Positions 22,562-35,193 of a stretch of DNA of 64,000 bases are shown piece after piece (position 1 is the stretch's first letter; every line of letters begins with the position of its first letter). Position numbers and translations under genes: made by a program. The notes below the pieces were generated by a model. It saw only the letters and a list, made by a program, of their open reading frames with translations. It had not been told where the DNA came from and did no database searches. The DNA is from Gossypium raimondii (Eukaryota > Streptophyta > Magnoliopsida > Malvales > Malvaceae), in assembly GCF_025698545.1 (NCBI RefSeq), contig NC_068569.1, positions 2,356,001 to 2,420,000 of the forward strand, written 5' to 3'.

Positions 22562-24517
22562 CTCTTTCTTTTTTTTCCTTCTCCACAATCAAGGCCTCAT
22601 AAAGGAACGAGAGAAATCAATAAATTTGAGAAAGTATAATGATAAAGTGGGGGTGTTTCACCGATAGTTGGTTGGCAAGTCGCCCAAAGAAGTCTTCGTT
22701 GGGAAGGTGAGTTGGACCAATCGCCAATAGAGTCCACCTGAAGATAAAATCAAAGAGGCTTTAATTCTACTTCAGTCTTTTACAAACGAACCACTGCCGC
22801 GTTTCTTTATTGGGAATATTCCAATAAATCCATGAAGGATCAGACGGTCACCATTACTTTAAGATCAGCTGTGCGGCTGCAACGCAGCGTGGGTCTAATA
22901 ATACTATATCGTCGGTGTTTCAGTAATACGCTGTCGTTTATCACGTCAATTTCCAATATCCTAGTAGCTCAAAAGAAAAAAAAGGTGGGCTTGTTGTTTT
23001 CAAACCTAAAAGGTACATTATTAAAAAAATAATTTAATTATTTTATACCATATTTTAAATGGTTAAAGGTTTGTATTTATATATGAATAAAAAATAAAAA
23101 ATTAGATTTAAAAAATATAAACATATTTTTGTAAATTTATGATTAGATTTTGTATAATTCGTTTCTTCTTTTAATTTTATTTTCTTGAGCTATACGTGTT
23201 ATTACTCAAATAGGTAAATTTCAATGCAAGCATCAAAATGGTTCGAGTGAATCAAAATATTTATTTTTTATATCATGGAACATTTTTTATTGGGATTCCT
23301 TAGAAGATAAGAGAAGGGTTGATAGATGAGCCTGCCGCTCATTAATTTAAAGGCCGTAGCCTTTCCTCCCTCCAAACTGGCCCACCAATGCCAGTTCTAT
23401 TTTGTCTCACATTTTCCTTTTTTTATTTTGTTATTTTTTATTAGATAGGAGTATTATTTTTTCAGGTAAACTAAATCTAAGATTATTAAATTATTAGTAC
23501 ATTTTTATTTTAGTCATTTAAATTCAAAAAATCATAAAATGAACATTAAATTATTTGAAAGTTTTTTTTAAGCCACAAGTTATTAAGGTCTTTTTTTTTT
23601 TTAAAGTCAAGCTAGCAAGCTCCAAATGATGATTTGAAAATCGGTACGATGTATCAGTACCTATCGATGAGTAGAAGAGCATACCTTAGATCCAAGTCAA
23701 TCTGACAGACAGTGTTGAAGATCGTAAAAAAAGTTGTTTGAATTTTTATTCGCAGATTCATAACACTCAAAACTATTTCGTGAAAAAAAAACTTAACTGT
23801 AAAATAGAAGGGGAATAAGAGCTTTCGATTAATGCAACTATGCGAATAGAGAAAACCATACAACAACAATTTGAACAGCCCGATGACTTAAATAAAATCG
23901 AGTGACCGAACTAAACTTGGCTAATAATTTAATGACCTTGGTTATAGTTTACCTTACATATTAATGCATGAATTAGAAACAATTTAATTTTACTTAGTTG
24001 TTTTTAGCTCAACAAAAGGAAGGATTTTTTTTACTTTAAGTTGTAGAGTTTTTTTTTTACTAGAGTTTCACTCGTCATTTTAATATTGTTTAAATTAATT
24101 GTTCTATTTGTTATGAAAAACTATTTTAATACTTATATAATAATTAAGCTTTTTCTTTTGTGTTTATTCAGTAAATAACGAGCCCGTATTTGATTTACAA
24201 AACATAATCTAAATTATAAAATTTATTAAATTACATTTTTTAATTGTTCATGTCCATTTTATAGTCTATGTTGGGAGTTCATAGCTACTCCTCTCAACAA
24301 TAATATCTCCAAGAGAAAATTTTAAATTACATTTTTGAAATATAAAAAAAAATTATATAAGATCATATTTCCACCATTCGTATAAACAAAACAAATTCAA
24401 ATGATCAAAAGAGTTCAAATCTAAACCATGAGGTGTGATGTGGTGGTTGCTTACCTCATCCCTTAACCATGTGGTCGGGAGCTCGGTCCTAACTCAAGAG
24501 AATGGAGCACATCTCAT
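22562..24517. other. Intergenic, A+T-rich
   Basis: The first few hundred bases probably hold the phosphodiesterase promoter and leader. The rest is A+T-rich with poly-T runs and short incidental frames. No gene, RNA gene or clear repeat boundary was identified. Confidence 0.55.
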
Positions 24518-27199
24518 TAGGGGTGAGCGTTCGATCTAATTGAGTGAAAAAATTTAGAGAAAATCGAGTTGACGAATCCTATTTTATCATCCTAATTTGA
24601 TTTGAAAATTTTTCAATTTGGGTCAAACAAAATGAAATTTGAGTTGGGTCGAGTCAAGTAAAATTATTCGGGTTAAATTAAAAAATTAAACATGTCAAAT
24701 TAAAATATTATTACAGCATAACTAATTCCGGGTTAGAACAAATAAATTTGAAACCATATATATTTGAAAAAAATTCAAAATAAAATAATATTCTGGATAA
24801 TGTTCAAACTCAATTTTGTGAAATCTCAGGTCACAAAATTAGTGTTAGGAAAAGTAACATTTTCTATTCCAAAGATACAGAAGATAATATTTGTAATCAA
24901 ATTAACCAACTTTTTGGTTTTCAAGAAGTCCGAAATCTTGGCATTTATTTAGGTGTTCCTCTTTTACACGAAAGGATTTCCAAAAGTACCTTAAGCTTTA
25001 TTGTGGATAAAGTGAGGAAGAAATTACAGAGTTGGGACGCTAGGAATTTATCCATTGCTGGTAGAATCACTTTGGCCCAATCAGTGCTTCTTTCTATTCC
25101 TAATTATTTCATGCAGTCCTTGATGATTCCGAAAGGTGTTTGTGCGGACATTGAAAGATTGGTCAGGCAGTTCATTTGGGGTAATACTGATGGGCATCCT
25201 AAAATGTCTTTGGTGGGCTGGAGTTCTATTTGCCAACCAAGGTCTCGGGGAGGCCTTGGATTCAGACATTTGGAAGATCAAAATTCATCTTTTCTTATGA
25301 AGATTGGATTTAATCTTGTTTCTAAAAGTAATGCGCTTTGGGTCCGTGTTCTTCGTGCCAAATATGGTTGGAAAGATCAATTCCCAGATTCTATCAACAG
25401 AAGCCAATGTTCTTTTCTATGGAGGGCACTTTCTAAGATATGGCCACTTCTTCGAGAAAATATTGCATGGTCTATTGGAGATGGTGCTAGTGCTCAATGT
25501 TGGAAAGATCATTGGATTTCAGGTATGGGCCCTTTAATTTCAAAAATTCCTCATTTTGCTAACCTTGATTTGGATTGTTGTGTTAGGGAGATGGTCAATC
25601 CTGATGGTAGCTGGAATTTGGATTTATTCCGTGCCTGGGTGCCTGAAGTTATAATAAATAGAATAGTTAGCATTCCTCCTCCTCACCCTAACTCTGGATC
25701 GGATAGGATTATTTGGACTCAATCTGCGTTTGGTGTCTTCTCGGTTCCTAGTGCTTATTGGTATTTGAAAGAGAATTCTTGGAATCCCCAGGAGGATTAC
25801 TGGAAGATTGTTTGGAAATATCGAGGTCCTCAGAGAGTAAGAGTCTTCCTTTGTCTTGCTTTCAAACAAAAACTTCTTACAAATTCGGAACAAGCTAGAA
25901 GGGGAATCAATCATTGTAGCTCCTGTTCTATTTTTGGTCATGACATTGAAGATTTGGTGCATGTTCTCAGAGATTGTCCTTCCGCGCAAGATGTGTGGCG
26001 GCTTGTGATTCCTGATCAGTTAAAACAAAGGTTTTTTTCTGTTTCTTTTCAGGATTGGCTTATTCTTAACCTTTGTTTTCATGAAAGATTGCAGGATTAT
26101 GGTCTCATGTGGTCATGCCTGTTTGGATTAGTCGCTTGGCGTATATGGAAGAATAGAAATCTGTTCATCTTCCAACATATATCTTAGACAGCAATTGAAG
26201 TGGTGAAAGTCTCTAGCTGTTGGGGACGACACTACTCCTACCATAATGAAGATCACTCTAAGAGCAAGCAGGGCTCTTCCTTGATGGTCAATTCAGCTGA
26301 CAATTGGGTGTTTTTATTCACTGATGGAGCTGTAGCCAGAAACTCTGGTTATGCTGCAACAGGAGGTGTGGCTAGGGACCGAGATGGAAATTGGTTTGTG
26401 GGTTTTAACGGATTCCTTGGTATGTGCTCTCCGTTCGAAGCTGAAGTTTGGGCTATTCTTGATGGGATCCTCATTTTACTTAATAAGGGCTATAAACGAA
26501 TCACTATTATGACGGATAATCTTGAAGTCGCCCAGATCTTGACTGATATGGATTTGGAAGATTCAGGGATCACTGTGCTCCAAAGAACTCTTCGTACTTT
26601 GCATTCAGAAGGGGAGTGGAGGATAAAGCATATTCCAAGAAATCAAAATTTGGTAGCAGATCGTCTTGCTAAAAACAGTTTGAGTTGGAAATCAAGCTTA
26701 CAAATCATTGATGAGGCTCCTACGGATCTTTTAGATTTATTACAAGTTGATAAAATGAATGGTTGCTTTATGTAACTGATGTTTCTCATTTTACCAAAAA
26801 AAAAAAAGAAGATACTTTAGTATGATAAACTTGAATCATTAATTAACTTATTTAGATCCTAAAATTATTGTTTTAGAAAATTTAAAAATCTAACTTCCTT
26901 TGTATGTTTTTAGATTTTTTAAATTTTTATATATTTTAAATACAATTTTTTAAATTTCTATAAATATTTTGAATTTTTAAAATTATTTTGATTTTTTATA
27001 ATTTTGTTTAGAGACTAATTTGCTTATTTTCAAAATTGACAGGGACAAAGGGGTATTTACACCAATATGTTATTTGAATTATAAAATTCAACTCGACTCG
27101 AATTCGAAACTCGAATTACTTATTCGAGTTGAATCGAATAACTCGAAATTTTTTTTTCTTCCAATTTATCGAATCGAATTGAGCTTTGCTTACCCTTAC
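24518..27199. mobile_element. Terminal-inverted-repeat element split by a LINE
   Basis: The left end at 24518 reads TAGGGGTGAGCGTTCGATC. The right end near 27199, reverse-complemented, reads TAAGGGTAAGCAAAGCTCAA, and both ends run into CGAATCGAATT-type phrases. A second element with the same left end starts at 35194. The LINE at 24786-26807 sits inside, so the outer element was there first. Family is not assigned, and no transposase is visible. Confidence 0.55.
24786..26807 (+). mobile_element. 5'-truncated plant LINE with nearly open ORF2 tail
   Basis: One frame is open from about 24790 through the C-terminal part of reverse transcriptase (LGIYLGVPLLHERISKS, then KLQSWDARNLSIAGRITL) to a stop at 26185-26187. 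The same frame resumes to 26775. Domains in order: RT thumb region, zf-RVT zinc-binding domain (CSSCSIFGHDIEDLVHVLRDC), and RNase H (FTDGAVARN, EAEVWAILDG, TDNLEVAQ, PRNQNLVADRLAKN). A 12-base poly(A) run at 26796-26807 marks the 3' end. The endonuclease, most of the reverse transcriptase and ORF1 are absent, as expected of an incomplete reverse-transcription insertion. With just one in-frame stop over about 2 kb, it is far younger than the copy at 9.1-10.2 kb. It cannot move on its own. Confidence 0.92.
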
Positions 27200-28712
27200 A
27201 TTTCATAGCGAACCATTTATCTTTTTGGAGAGCACTTACGGTAAGGGGACTAGTCACTACTAAAAAAAAGTTCAAATCTAAATCCACCCTAAAATTTATT
27301 GCGTATAATATTAAACCTAAAGTTCAAACATATAAAACAAATAAATTATACAATGTATAAGATGAATGCAAATATAATTATATATAAAATTTATTTTAAA
27401 TAATTCGTACATGTTGCGAAATTTAAGTTTATTAATAATTTACTGAATCTAAATACTCATACTTAAAATTTTAATTTTAATAACAAAATCAAAACTTTAT
27501 TAACTGAGTAATGATGTTGTAGGAATTAGCTGAATAATGTTGAATATTCTACTTTTGGTTATTAATTAGGTAAATAATGTTAAATATGAGTTAATTGGAT
27601 GGCTAAATTTATAATGAAATGTAAATATATAAAGAGACGTCAATATTATGAGAGTTTCTCGAGACTAATCATAATTTCATGGTTGTTACATTCTAACTAA
27701 TGTGTTGTCATTACATTCGCTTCCTATTACCAAAACAAAATTATATTAGGTGATGGGCATTGAAACAACTTAAGTAGCTACTACCTACCAATTAAAAATT
27801 TTAAATCTTGTAATAAAATCTTTGTCCTTTGCTATTATTATATATCCACATAAGTGTTCTAATATCACAACTAAAGTTGTACCAATTGTGGAATATTTAT
27901 CTAATTTTTTCATATAAAAGCATATCAACAATCAAAATCTTCCATCTGGGGGACAAATGCAGTCATTTATTATTGTTGTCGTGGCACTACACTTGATACT
28001 ATTAGTAATCAGACATGAATAAAAGACACTGTCAAAGACAAAATTGCATTCTTCTAGGCGACTTTCGATCAGAAAAATAAAAAATAAAAGCTGTAAACCC
28101 TAGCTACCCTTTGATTCATCACCATCATAAAATGCAGAAGCCCAAAAACTAGTGAAAAACAGTTGCTAATTACTTCTACTGAAAACCCTAGGATTTTAAA
28201 ATGCTGAACTACCCGCTGAAAAAGAAAAAGAAAATTCATATGTTATGACGTATAAAACATGATAGATTGAAATGAAAGAAAAGCAAATGTCAGCGGTGAA
28301 ACACTGTTGTTCACGTGACTCCAATAGGCGGCGTTTTCAAACAAAATGCCATTAACAATATTAATAAACCCTTATCCATAAACGAGAAAATGAACAAGAG
28401 ACAAATCAAAGCATAGAATTTTATTAAGTTCACGACATAATATATATAGAATAAGAAGTAGAAGAACAAGAGCTCCATAATTATGGTTACCAACCTGTTC
28501 AAATTCACCTGATAATCAAAGCTCTAAAGTTCTACATGCATTTTGCTTTTCTAATCTCTTTTTCTTTATTTTAACAAATTACTTTTTGTTCACACTCAAT
28601 GACAATTCTAGTTTCAAACATTTATGACCTTAGTTAGCTACTACACTCCCAACACTAATTATTTAAACCTAGAAAACAACAATATATAAGGCTAAGGTGG
28701 TGGGGAGAAATT
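27200..28712. other. Intergenic between LINE-bearing repeat and GATA gene
   Basis: A+T-rich. The start contains the dispersed phrase GAGCACTTACGGTAAGGGGA, related to sequence near 15700. The end, next to 28713, should contain the GATA 3' UTR. No other gene is recognised. Confidence 0.55.
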
Positions 28713-29889
28713 TCAACCATGAACAAGACCATACGATAAGGCCATGAGTAGGATCGCGGCCTCTTTCTCGTCCTGAGGAAAAACTCCATGAAAAGCTGAA
28801 TTCTTGCTCAATATTATCCTTAAATCTTCGAAACACAGCTTCTTTCTACTTTGAGATTGAGAATTAAGTTTGCATTTTTTGTTCTTCAAATGTGGAAAAC
28901 CATCGTTGATTGATCTCTTCGCCTTAAGACGTTGAACCTCACTTTTCATACTTGGCGGTGTCTCAGCTGCAACAACGATGCCTGCCGCCGCCGCCGCCGC
29001 TGCAGCCCTTCTTGCTTTTCTTTGACGAATTCCACAGGCGTTGCAAAGGGACTGCAGCCAGATAGACCAAAGTGAAAAAGATCAATGAAATATCTTTAAA
29101 AGAAATTGAGTGGCAATTGCCTTTGTGCTCTTTACGTTTGACTTTAGAGCAAGGGTTTGGATTAAAAAGAAGAAGAAGACTGGAAATTTAAGTACCTTGG
29201 GGCCCCGAGGTCCACTCCTCCAGAGAGGAGTCTTAGTAGTGTTGCAATCAGCACAAACCCTAATTGTGCTGTTGTTGTTGTCCGGAGAAGATGATGGTTG
29301 TTTCTGCTCCTGATGATCTTCGGATTTCGGTGTAGGGCTATTTGATAAATCGGTGTGATCGGAGCTCATCATCCTCGTCTTTGAAGGCATCCACTTAGCA
29401 GAATCATGACTTTGATGATGAGTTTCAACCCTTTCTTCCTTTTTCCATATAGATAACCTGAGCTCACAGTCACTCCTCAATGGTCCATCTTGTGGAACAT
29501 GTATTTTTTCCTGTATATCATATACATATATATATAAATATGCAAGTAATCAATAATTATTTCCCCTAAAAAGTAACTCAAAGAAAACCCTAGGTTATGA
29601 AAGAAAGATAAACAGGAAGTGGTGATTATATATATACCTGATCTTGTTGATCATCATGGAACTGCTGGGGTAGGCTCTGATAGAAAGCTGCTTGCTGGTG
29701 TTGAACAGTTGGGCTGAAGGAAAAAGGACAAGTAAGTGAAGTAGAAGGCGACGAAGAAGAAGATGATGATGATGAAGAAGAAGAAGGTTGAGATATTAAG
29801 TTGAAAAGCTGGTGGTGTTGGTGTTGATCATCTTCGTTTAGGTCAATAGGAAAAGGATAAAGAGATGAATAACAATTACTAGAAGTCAT
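28713..29889 (-). CDS. B-class LLM-domain GATA transcription factor (GNC/CGA1 type)
   Basis: Three coding exons (29889-29638, 29510-29196, 29051-28713), all in phase 0, encode 301 residues. The zinc finger is split across the exon 2/3 junction: CADCNTTKTPLWRSGPRGPK then SLCNACGIRQRKARRA, giving the CX2CX18CX2C pattern of plant GATA factors. An eight-residue alanine run, encoded by a GCC/GCG-type repeat, follows. The C-terminus EKEAAILLMALSYGLVHG is the LLM domain that defines the GNC/CGA1 (GATA21/22) group. In Arabidopsis these nuclear factors promote chlorophyll synthesis and chloroplast growth and act downstream of cytokinin and light. The N-terminal third is Ser-, Gln- and His-rich. The ATG at 29889 is the first in its frame; upstream, the frame is open to a stop without another ATG. 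Confidence 0.94.
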
Positions 29890-30811
29890 GGGGAAAGATG
29901 GAGCAATCGAAGTGACGGTGTTGGCTTCGTCCACTAAAGGTGGAGGATCTATGTTTTAGATAATAAGGAAGGAAGAGATCGGATCGGTGATGAATGATAG
30001 AGATTAATAATAATAATATTAATAATTAAAAAAATAAAAAAGAGGCAAAAGAGGGCCTACACCATCGAGTGGTAATTCACTTAAAAAGGGGAAATAAGAG
30101 GTTCACGTGCCTTCATGAACAATATGATACCCAAATGAACAAGTTAAAAAGGGTACAAAGCAAAATGTGAAGTCTTGATCTTGAATGCTATGCTAGTGTA
30201 CTGCTCCATCTTATTCAAAAAGAAAAGAAACCCTATCTGCAGATTTAACCCCACTTGTAATAATTCCAAAACCACAAGATAGGCTTGATTTCATTGCAGC
30301 CACACATATTAATCATACACTTATCGAAATTTCTCATCTCCACATACTTGTCTTTTTTGCAAAGTTAATTTATGATTGAAATTAATCTGGTGATTTAAGC
30401 ACCAAATTTTATTAGCATCAACACGTCAACTTGATGAAATTATCAAAACGCAGATTTATAGACTGGTTTGCTTCACTTTACCATTTATATATAGTTTCTT
30501 ACAAGAAAAGAAAGAAAACAGCATCAAGAGCTAGCTAGTAAGAAGACAGATAATTTTTTTTGTTTCCTTCTCTGTTCATAATAAGAAGAAGGCAAATAGT
30601 CAATCAGTATGTATCCTCATACATATAAATATATACAGAAAGTATATATTTCTAATTAGGGTATAATAGGTATACACAAAGTATATATCCTCGTTCTCAT
30701 ACATATATGTATGTCACCTCCTTAGTCTTGCCAAAAACCATTGAATGCTTTAAGCAGGCAAGAGACAAATGCAGCACCCCACATCTTTACCATCATGCTA
30801 CATGCATCCAC

Positions 30812-30832
30812 ATATATATATATATATATATC
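30812..30832. repeat. AT dinucleotide microsatellite
   Basis: About ten uninterrupted AT units lie in the gap upstream of the GATA gene. A second, similar tract is at 31003-31024. Confidence 0.9.
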
Positions 30833-31002
30833 TTTTACTATACTTACTGGCTGCCTCATGTTTTTATCGTTGCATATAGCTAAGAACCGTTAAGATATCC
30901 GTAGTTGGGTAGATATTATTTTAGGGGACAAAAGGAGAAAAGAAAAAGCATATAATATAAGTAAAATTTAAGATTTTTATATACAGTAATATTTCGTCCA
31001 AA

Positions 31003-31024
31003 ATATATATATATATATATATAT
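31003..31024. repeat. AT dinucleotide microsatellite
   Basis: About eleven AT units, 170 bases from the tract at 30812-30832. Confidence 0.9.
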
Positions 31025-34000
31025 AGTAATATTTTATCTGATGAAGTAATAAGGAAATTTATAAGGCCATAGTCCGTAAACTTATGGACTGTCCTCAACC
31101 ATGGGTTTAGGGTTTTGGGATTATCATTTATGATTTTAGGGTTTAAAATTTTAGAGTTTAAGAACGTTATAAGAATATTAAATTATTTTTGTAAATATCT
31201 TAAATTTAAAATAATAATTACAATTATTATAATAATCTGACGGCTGGCATTTGTCTGTAACTATACAACTGTGAGTTAAGTCTCACCCAATTAAAAATGA
31301 AAAATAAAGAATATACCGATGTGAGCTAGCATATATGTATATATATTGAAAAACAAACTAGATTAAATTAAAATGAATTTCTTTCTTCCCTATCAAATGT
31401 TATCTTGGTTATTCTGTCCATTTTTCTATTTTCTTCTCTAAAATATGTTTTAGCATTTAATTTCAACTAAATTAAATTAAAAGGAATAATATCCTTCTTT
31501 TCGTCTGAGTTATGTCGGCTACTATATTTAATAAAATATTTTAATTTCTGTCATTCATATATTAATTTGACTTTAAACAGCGTTTTAATTTTTATTCCTT
31601 TAATAAATTAGATTTTTCATGTTTGAAAATTGAAACAACTCTGCTTGGAAGTGCTTTGACATCACTGAATTCAGTATTCACTGTGTGGGTAGGCTGAAAA
31701 TAAAATTTTTTGAACGTATACCATTGGCCATGAAAAAGGAGGAGGTGAAAAAAATAATTGAAAAGGCTGAGCTAGGAAAGGAACAACACAAACGAAAGCT
31801 ACATGCACGAGACACGGATTAGCTATCCTTACTCTCCATTATTCAAGATTTTGGGTTTTTTTTTAATGTAAATGTAGTTAATAGGTTAATGTATACCATG
31901 TAATATAAGAAAGAATTAAATTAAAAAAAATTACTGCTTACCAGAGTAAATATTTGTAAAATTTTAATAATTGTGCAAATGAAATCTTTTGTTTAGAATT
32001 GAAATGTAATTGGAAAAATTAATTTTCAAGACATTTTTATACAATAAATGTTAACCATGTATGTTACAATTTGGACTTATTTGATTCTTTTTAATAGTAT
32101 AGGGACTAAATTGTTCCATTCAATAATAGAGAGACTAATTTGATCCAATCCCTATAATACAGGGACCTCCCAAGTACTTCAAGTACCTCTTTTTAATTGG
32201 TATACCCTTTTATGAAAATTGAAATTTTAATCTTCTTACTTTAATTTATCAAAATTTAACCACTATATGCATGTTATGATAATTAAGAAGTTTGTCCAAT
32301 TGTTTTTGAAGTAAGTGAATATTAAATGTTGTATATAAATTGTTGAACAACTTCAAGTCAACAATTTTTCTTTTTTTGGTATAACCGGGTGGGGTGGTAT
32401 TCAGGTAAAGCCCTCCTATAAATGATAACTCTAAAATTCGAACAACATCGAAATACTTAAGGAAGGAAGTTCATTGCTATTTATTCCAACCATTTGTTGG
32501 TTCAATCCAACAATTCAATAGTAATGTTTCAGAGTGTTGTTTAATTGGGATAAATCTTAAAATTATAAATGAATTTTAGTTTAATGTGTAATTTTATACA
32601 TGAAATTGCGATTTACTCAAGTTCTCGCAAAATATTAACACAATTATCGATGTAGCATTATATTATGTTTATATATTGCATACATAAATAATTATATTTA
32701 TCTAATATAAAAATAAATTGATATATTTATTTTTTACATATGTATGACTGAATCGTAATTAATATTTTATTTATACATGTGAATCACAATAAAATAATTT
32801 TATATATAATTACTCCAAGTTAAAATTGATATATTAAATTATACCTTAAATTAAAATTTATTTATAATTTTAAGATTCACTTACTTTTCATGAATTAAAT
32901 GACGGATTTTTCAATTTTTTATGACAATGATTTTTTTTTTAACAAATATGTAAATTTCAGTGATTTATCTCCTTAATATTTGTCAAATCAATCTAAGCAA
33001 ATCACATATATAAAAATAATGACTGTGCGAAAATTTGTATGTAATAAAATTTTAAATTATATATAAAAATTAATTATGATTTTGGTTGGAATGATATGTA
33101 TTTTTAAATTTTATATTAAAATATAATAATATATTTATATTAGTCAGTCTCTCTCGTGTGGACATACTAATAATCAAATTAATAACATTTTGTCGAGTAA
33201 TCTTTATTTTCCATTAGCAAATAAGACCTTTCTTTTTTATGTTTTGAAGTGCAGCAAATAAGAAGAGTTGATGAATAAATTTTGTTCTTCAACTTGGAGT
33301 CTTGGTGTTGGATCCGTGTGGTGGGATTGGAGCAGAGGTAAACCAAGTCTTGGTGTGTGTGGGAGAAATGATAGCATTGCTCTCAAGGTAAACCAATTTA
33401 ATTTTTTCTTTCTTTGATAATATTATTGATTGTTCCGTTGTTGCGTTATTAATTATTAGTGGACAGTGTTTTTCTATGATGAGGAAGGAGGCTACGTAGG
33501 CGGGTGGGATAATCAATCTCATAAGATTTGGTTGGAGGTGAAGGATGGAGACTCGATGAAAAATTATATAAGATGAGGATGAATTGGTGTCAGGTAAGGG
33601 AAGGTATGTCCAACCATGGGTTGTTGTCAATGATCGGCAAAGGGGCCATTGCCCCTTAAAGGCCTTCATGTCACTGTTCCTTAATGCCAAATTTAGGTCC
33701 CAACATCCTCATCCCCATCCCCCTCTCATTTCTCTAGATAAGTTATGGTGCCACCGCCTGCTATATTTTTTTCATCGCCAATTTTAATACCATTTTTATC
33801 TCTATATGCAATCTTTCTTTGTTTTTATTTTCGGTTAATATTATTTTTAAAATTTCATATTATTGATACACTGTAAGCTTATCTATAGATGTATATCCAA
33901 AATAAATATTTTGTGAACTTATATTCCTCCATAAAAAATGGGGTTCGGGGCATTGGGTTACTAGAATTGGCCCATTTGATGATCAGCCACTGCATTTCAC

Positions 34001-34127
34001 ATTATCCAAGCTGGCTATTGGGCAACATTCATTAAAGTTTATTCTCTTTTACATTTCAACGTCTTCTTTCAATAATATCATTTTAAAGTTTAAAATTACC
34101 TCTCTTTTTATCAGTGTGCAATTTGCT

Positions 34128-35089
34128 GGGCAAATTACTAAAAAAATCCCTATTTTTTTAAAATTCACCGAAATGGGCCCGGTATTTTATTATTGTCCGG
34201 AATGGGTCATTTTCCCGAAATTGCCTCCACGTCAGCGCGATGTCAGGGGACGTGTCAGAACATCGCGTCCACGTCAGCGCGCTTTGCTTACGTGGACACA
34301 AATCGCGCCTACGAGGACGCGATTTGCTAACGTGGATGAACAGTTTATGTTTTTTAGCTTGGAAAATTTTAAAAGGCCATAACTTTTGGCTCGGTTGTCC
34401 GATTGAGACGATTTTTTTATTTCAATTAATTTTTCAAGATCTACGCGCTGACAAACAGCTGAAGGCGGTTTGCCGCAATTTTCGTCGAAAAAAATCCTTT
34501 TTTGCCTCTAAATTTTGATTTTTTTGGTTTAAAATTGAATTTTGAAACATTCAAATCATTATTTTCCTTATTTATTTGAAGTGAACACCGGATTTTTTTT
34601 ACAGAATTGTTGTATTATTTTTTTTGATTTGACACGTGTATGGAATAGGTCCGATAAATCGTTAGAACGTAAGTAATATAATTAAGATAATAACAATATT
34701 TCTATAATATGTCCATTAATTAGTTTAGCTTAGTTGGTTAAGATGTTTGCTCTTTTCCCTTAGTACCTTGGTTCAAATCTTGTTGGTAACAATTTTAAAT
34801 CTTTTTTGTACTTGTTGCTATTGATGTAATATTGAAGAGTTAATTGATTAAAAAAATAAATACAAGTACAAAAAGATTCAAAATTTATTTTTTTTAAATA
34901 CCAAAAAAGCCATATATTTTTAAAATTTATTGAAATGGGCCCGGTATTTTATTTTTTTGACCGTTGGGCACTGTTCACGCTCTGACGTGGACGCGATTTC
35001 CCGAAAAAAGGACCATTCCGGTAAATAATTAAAAAATGGGCCCATTTCGGTAATTTTTGAAAAAAAAGGCTTTTATTGGTAAATTGCCC
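34128..35089. mobile_element. Non-autonomous Mutator-like element with exact 9-bp target duplication
   Basis: The element begins GGGCAAATTACTAA and ends GGTAAATTGCCC. The inverted ends stay related for over 100 bases, through CCGAAATGGGCCC. The flanks are identical, CAATTTGCT at 34119-34127 and again at 35090-35098, a 9-base duplication typical of Mutator-like insertion. Both arms contain GACGTGGACGCGATTT-type phrases that form CG-rich islands in an A+T-rich setting. No transposase is present. A tRNA-type SINE-like unit lies inside. Confidence 0.82.
34711..34890 (+). mobile_element. tRNA-derived SINE-like unit
   Basis: TAGCTTAGTTGG at 34726-34737 matches the RNA polymerase III A box, and GGTTCAAATC at 34770-34779 matches the B box, 33 bases apart, as in tRNA-derived SINEs. 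Downstream, AAATCTTTTTTGTACTTGT and a reverse-complement copy near 34861-34880 form an inverted repeat around a loop of about 65 bases. The cloverleaf is not intact, so this is not a functional tRNA. The outer limits are approximate. Confidence 0.5.
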
Positions 35090-35193
35090 CAATTTGCTGA
35101 TAAAATTTTCAATATTTAATATAAGATAAATCTCTTCTATTTAAAAGAGTTGAATGGAACTACTGTGGCATAAATAACATGGTGGAATATATG

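Larger units (their letters stand above)
29890..34118. other. Intergenic upstream of the GATA gene
   Basis: About 4.2 kb, very A+T-rich. The first 300-500 bases probably hold the GATA promoter. Two AT microsatellites occur at 30812-30832 and 31003-31024. A minus-strand frame at 33289-33690 (133 codons) matches nothing I recognise and is not called as a gene. Confidence 0.55.

Noticed and set aside
22562-22588. Lys/Arg-rich extension of the phosphodiesterase
   Set aside because: It begins with TTG. The first ATG in frame is at 22561.
31095-31165. Telomere-like TTTAGGG phrases
   Set aside because: Just a few scattered, imperfect GGGTTTAGGG-type units in A+T-rich DNA, not an array.
33289-33690. 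Minus-strand frame of 133 codons ending in APIPPHGSNTKTPS
   Set aside because: The PIPPHG phrase recalls IDA-type peptides, but the family's SGPSKRHN-type core is absent and no signal peptide is seen. Not enough to call a gene.
34726-34780. Functional tRNA gene
   Set aside because: A and B boxes are present, but acceptor and anticodon stems do not pair, so a SINE-like origin fits better.
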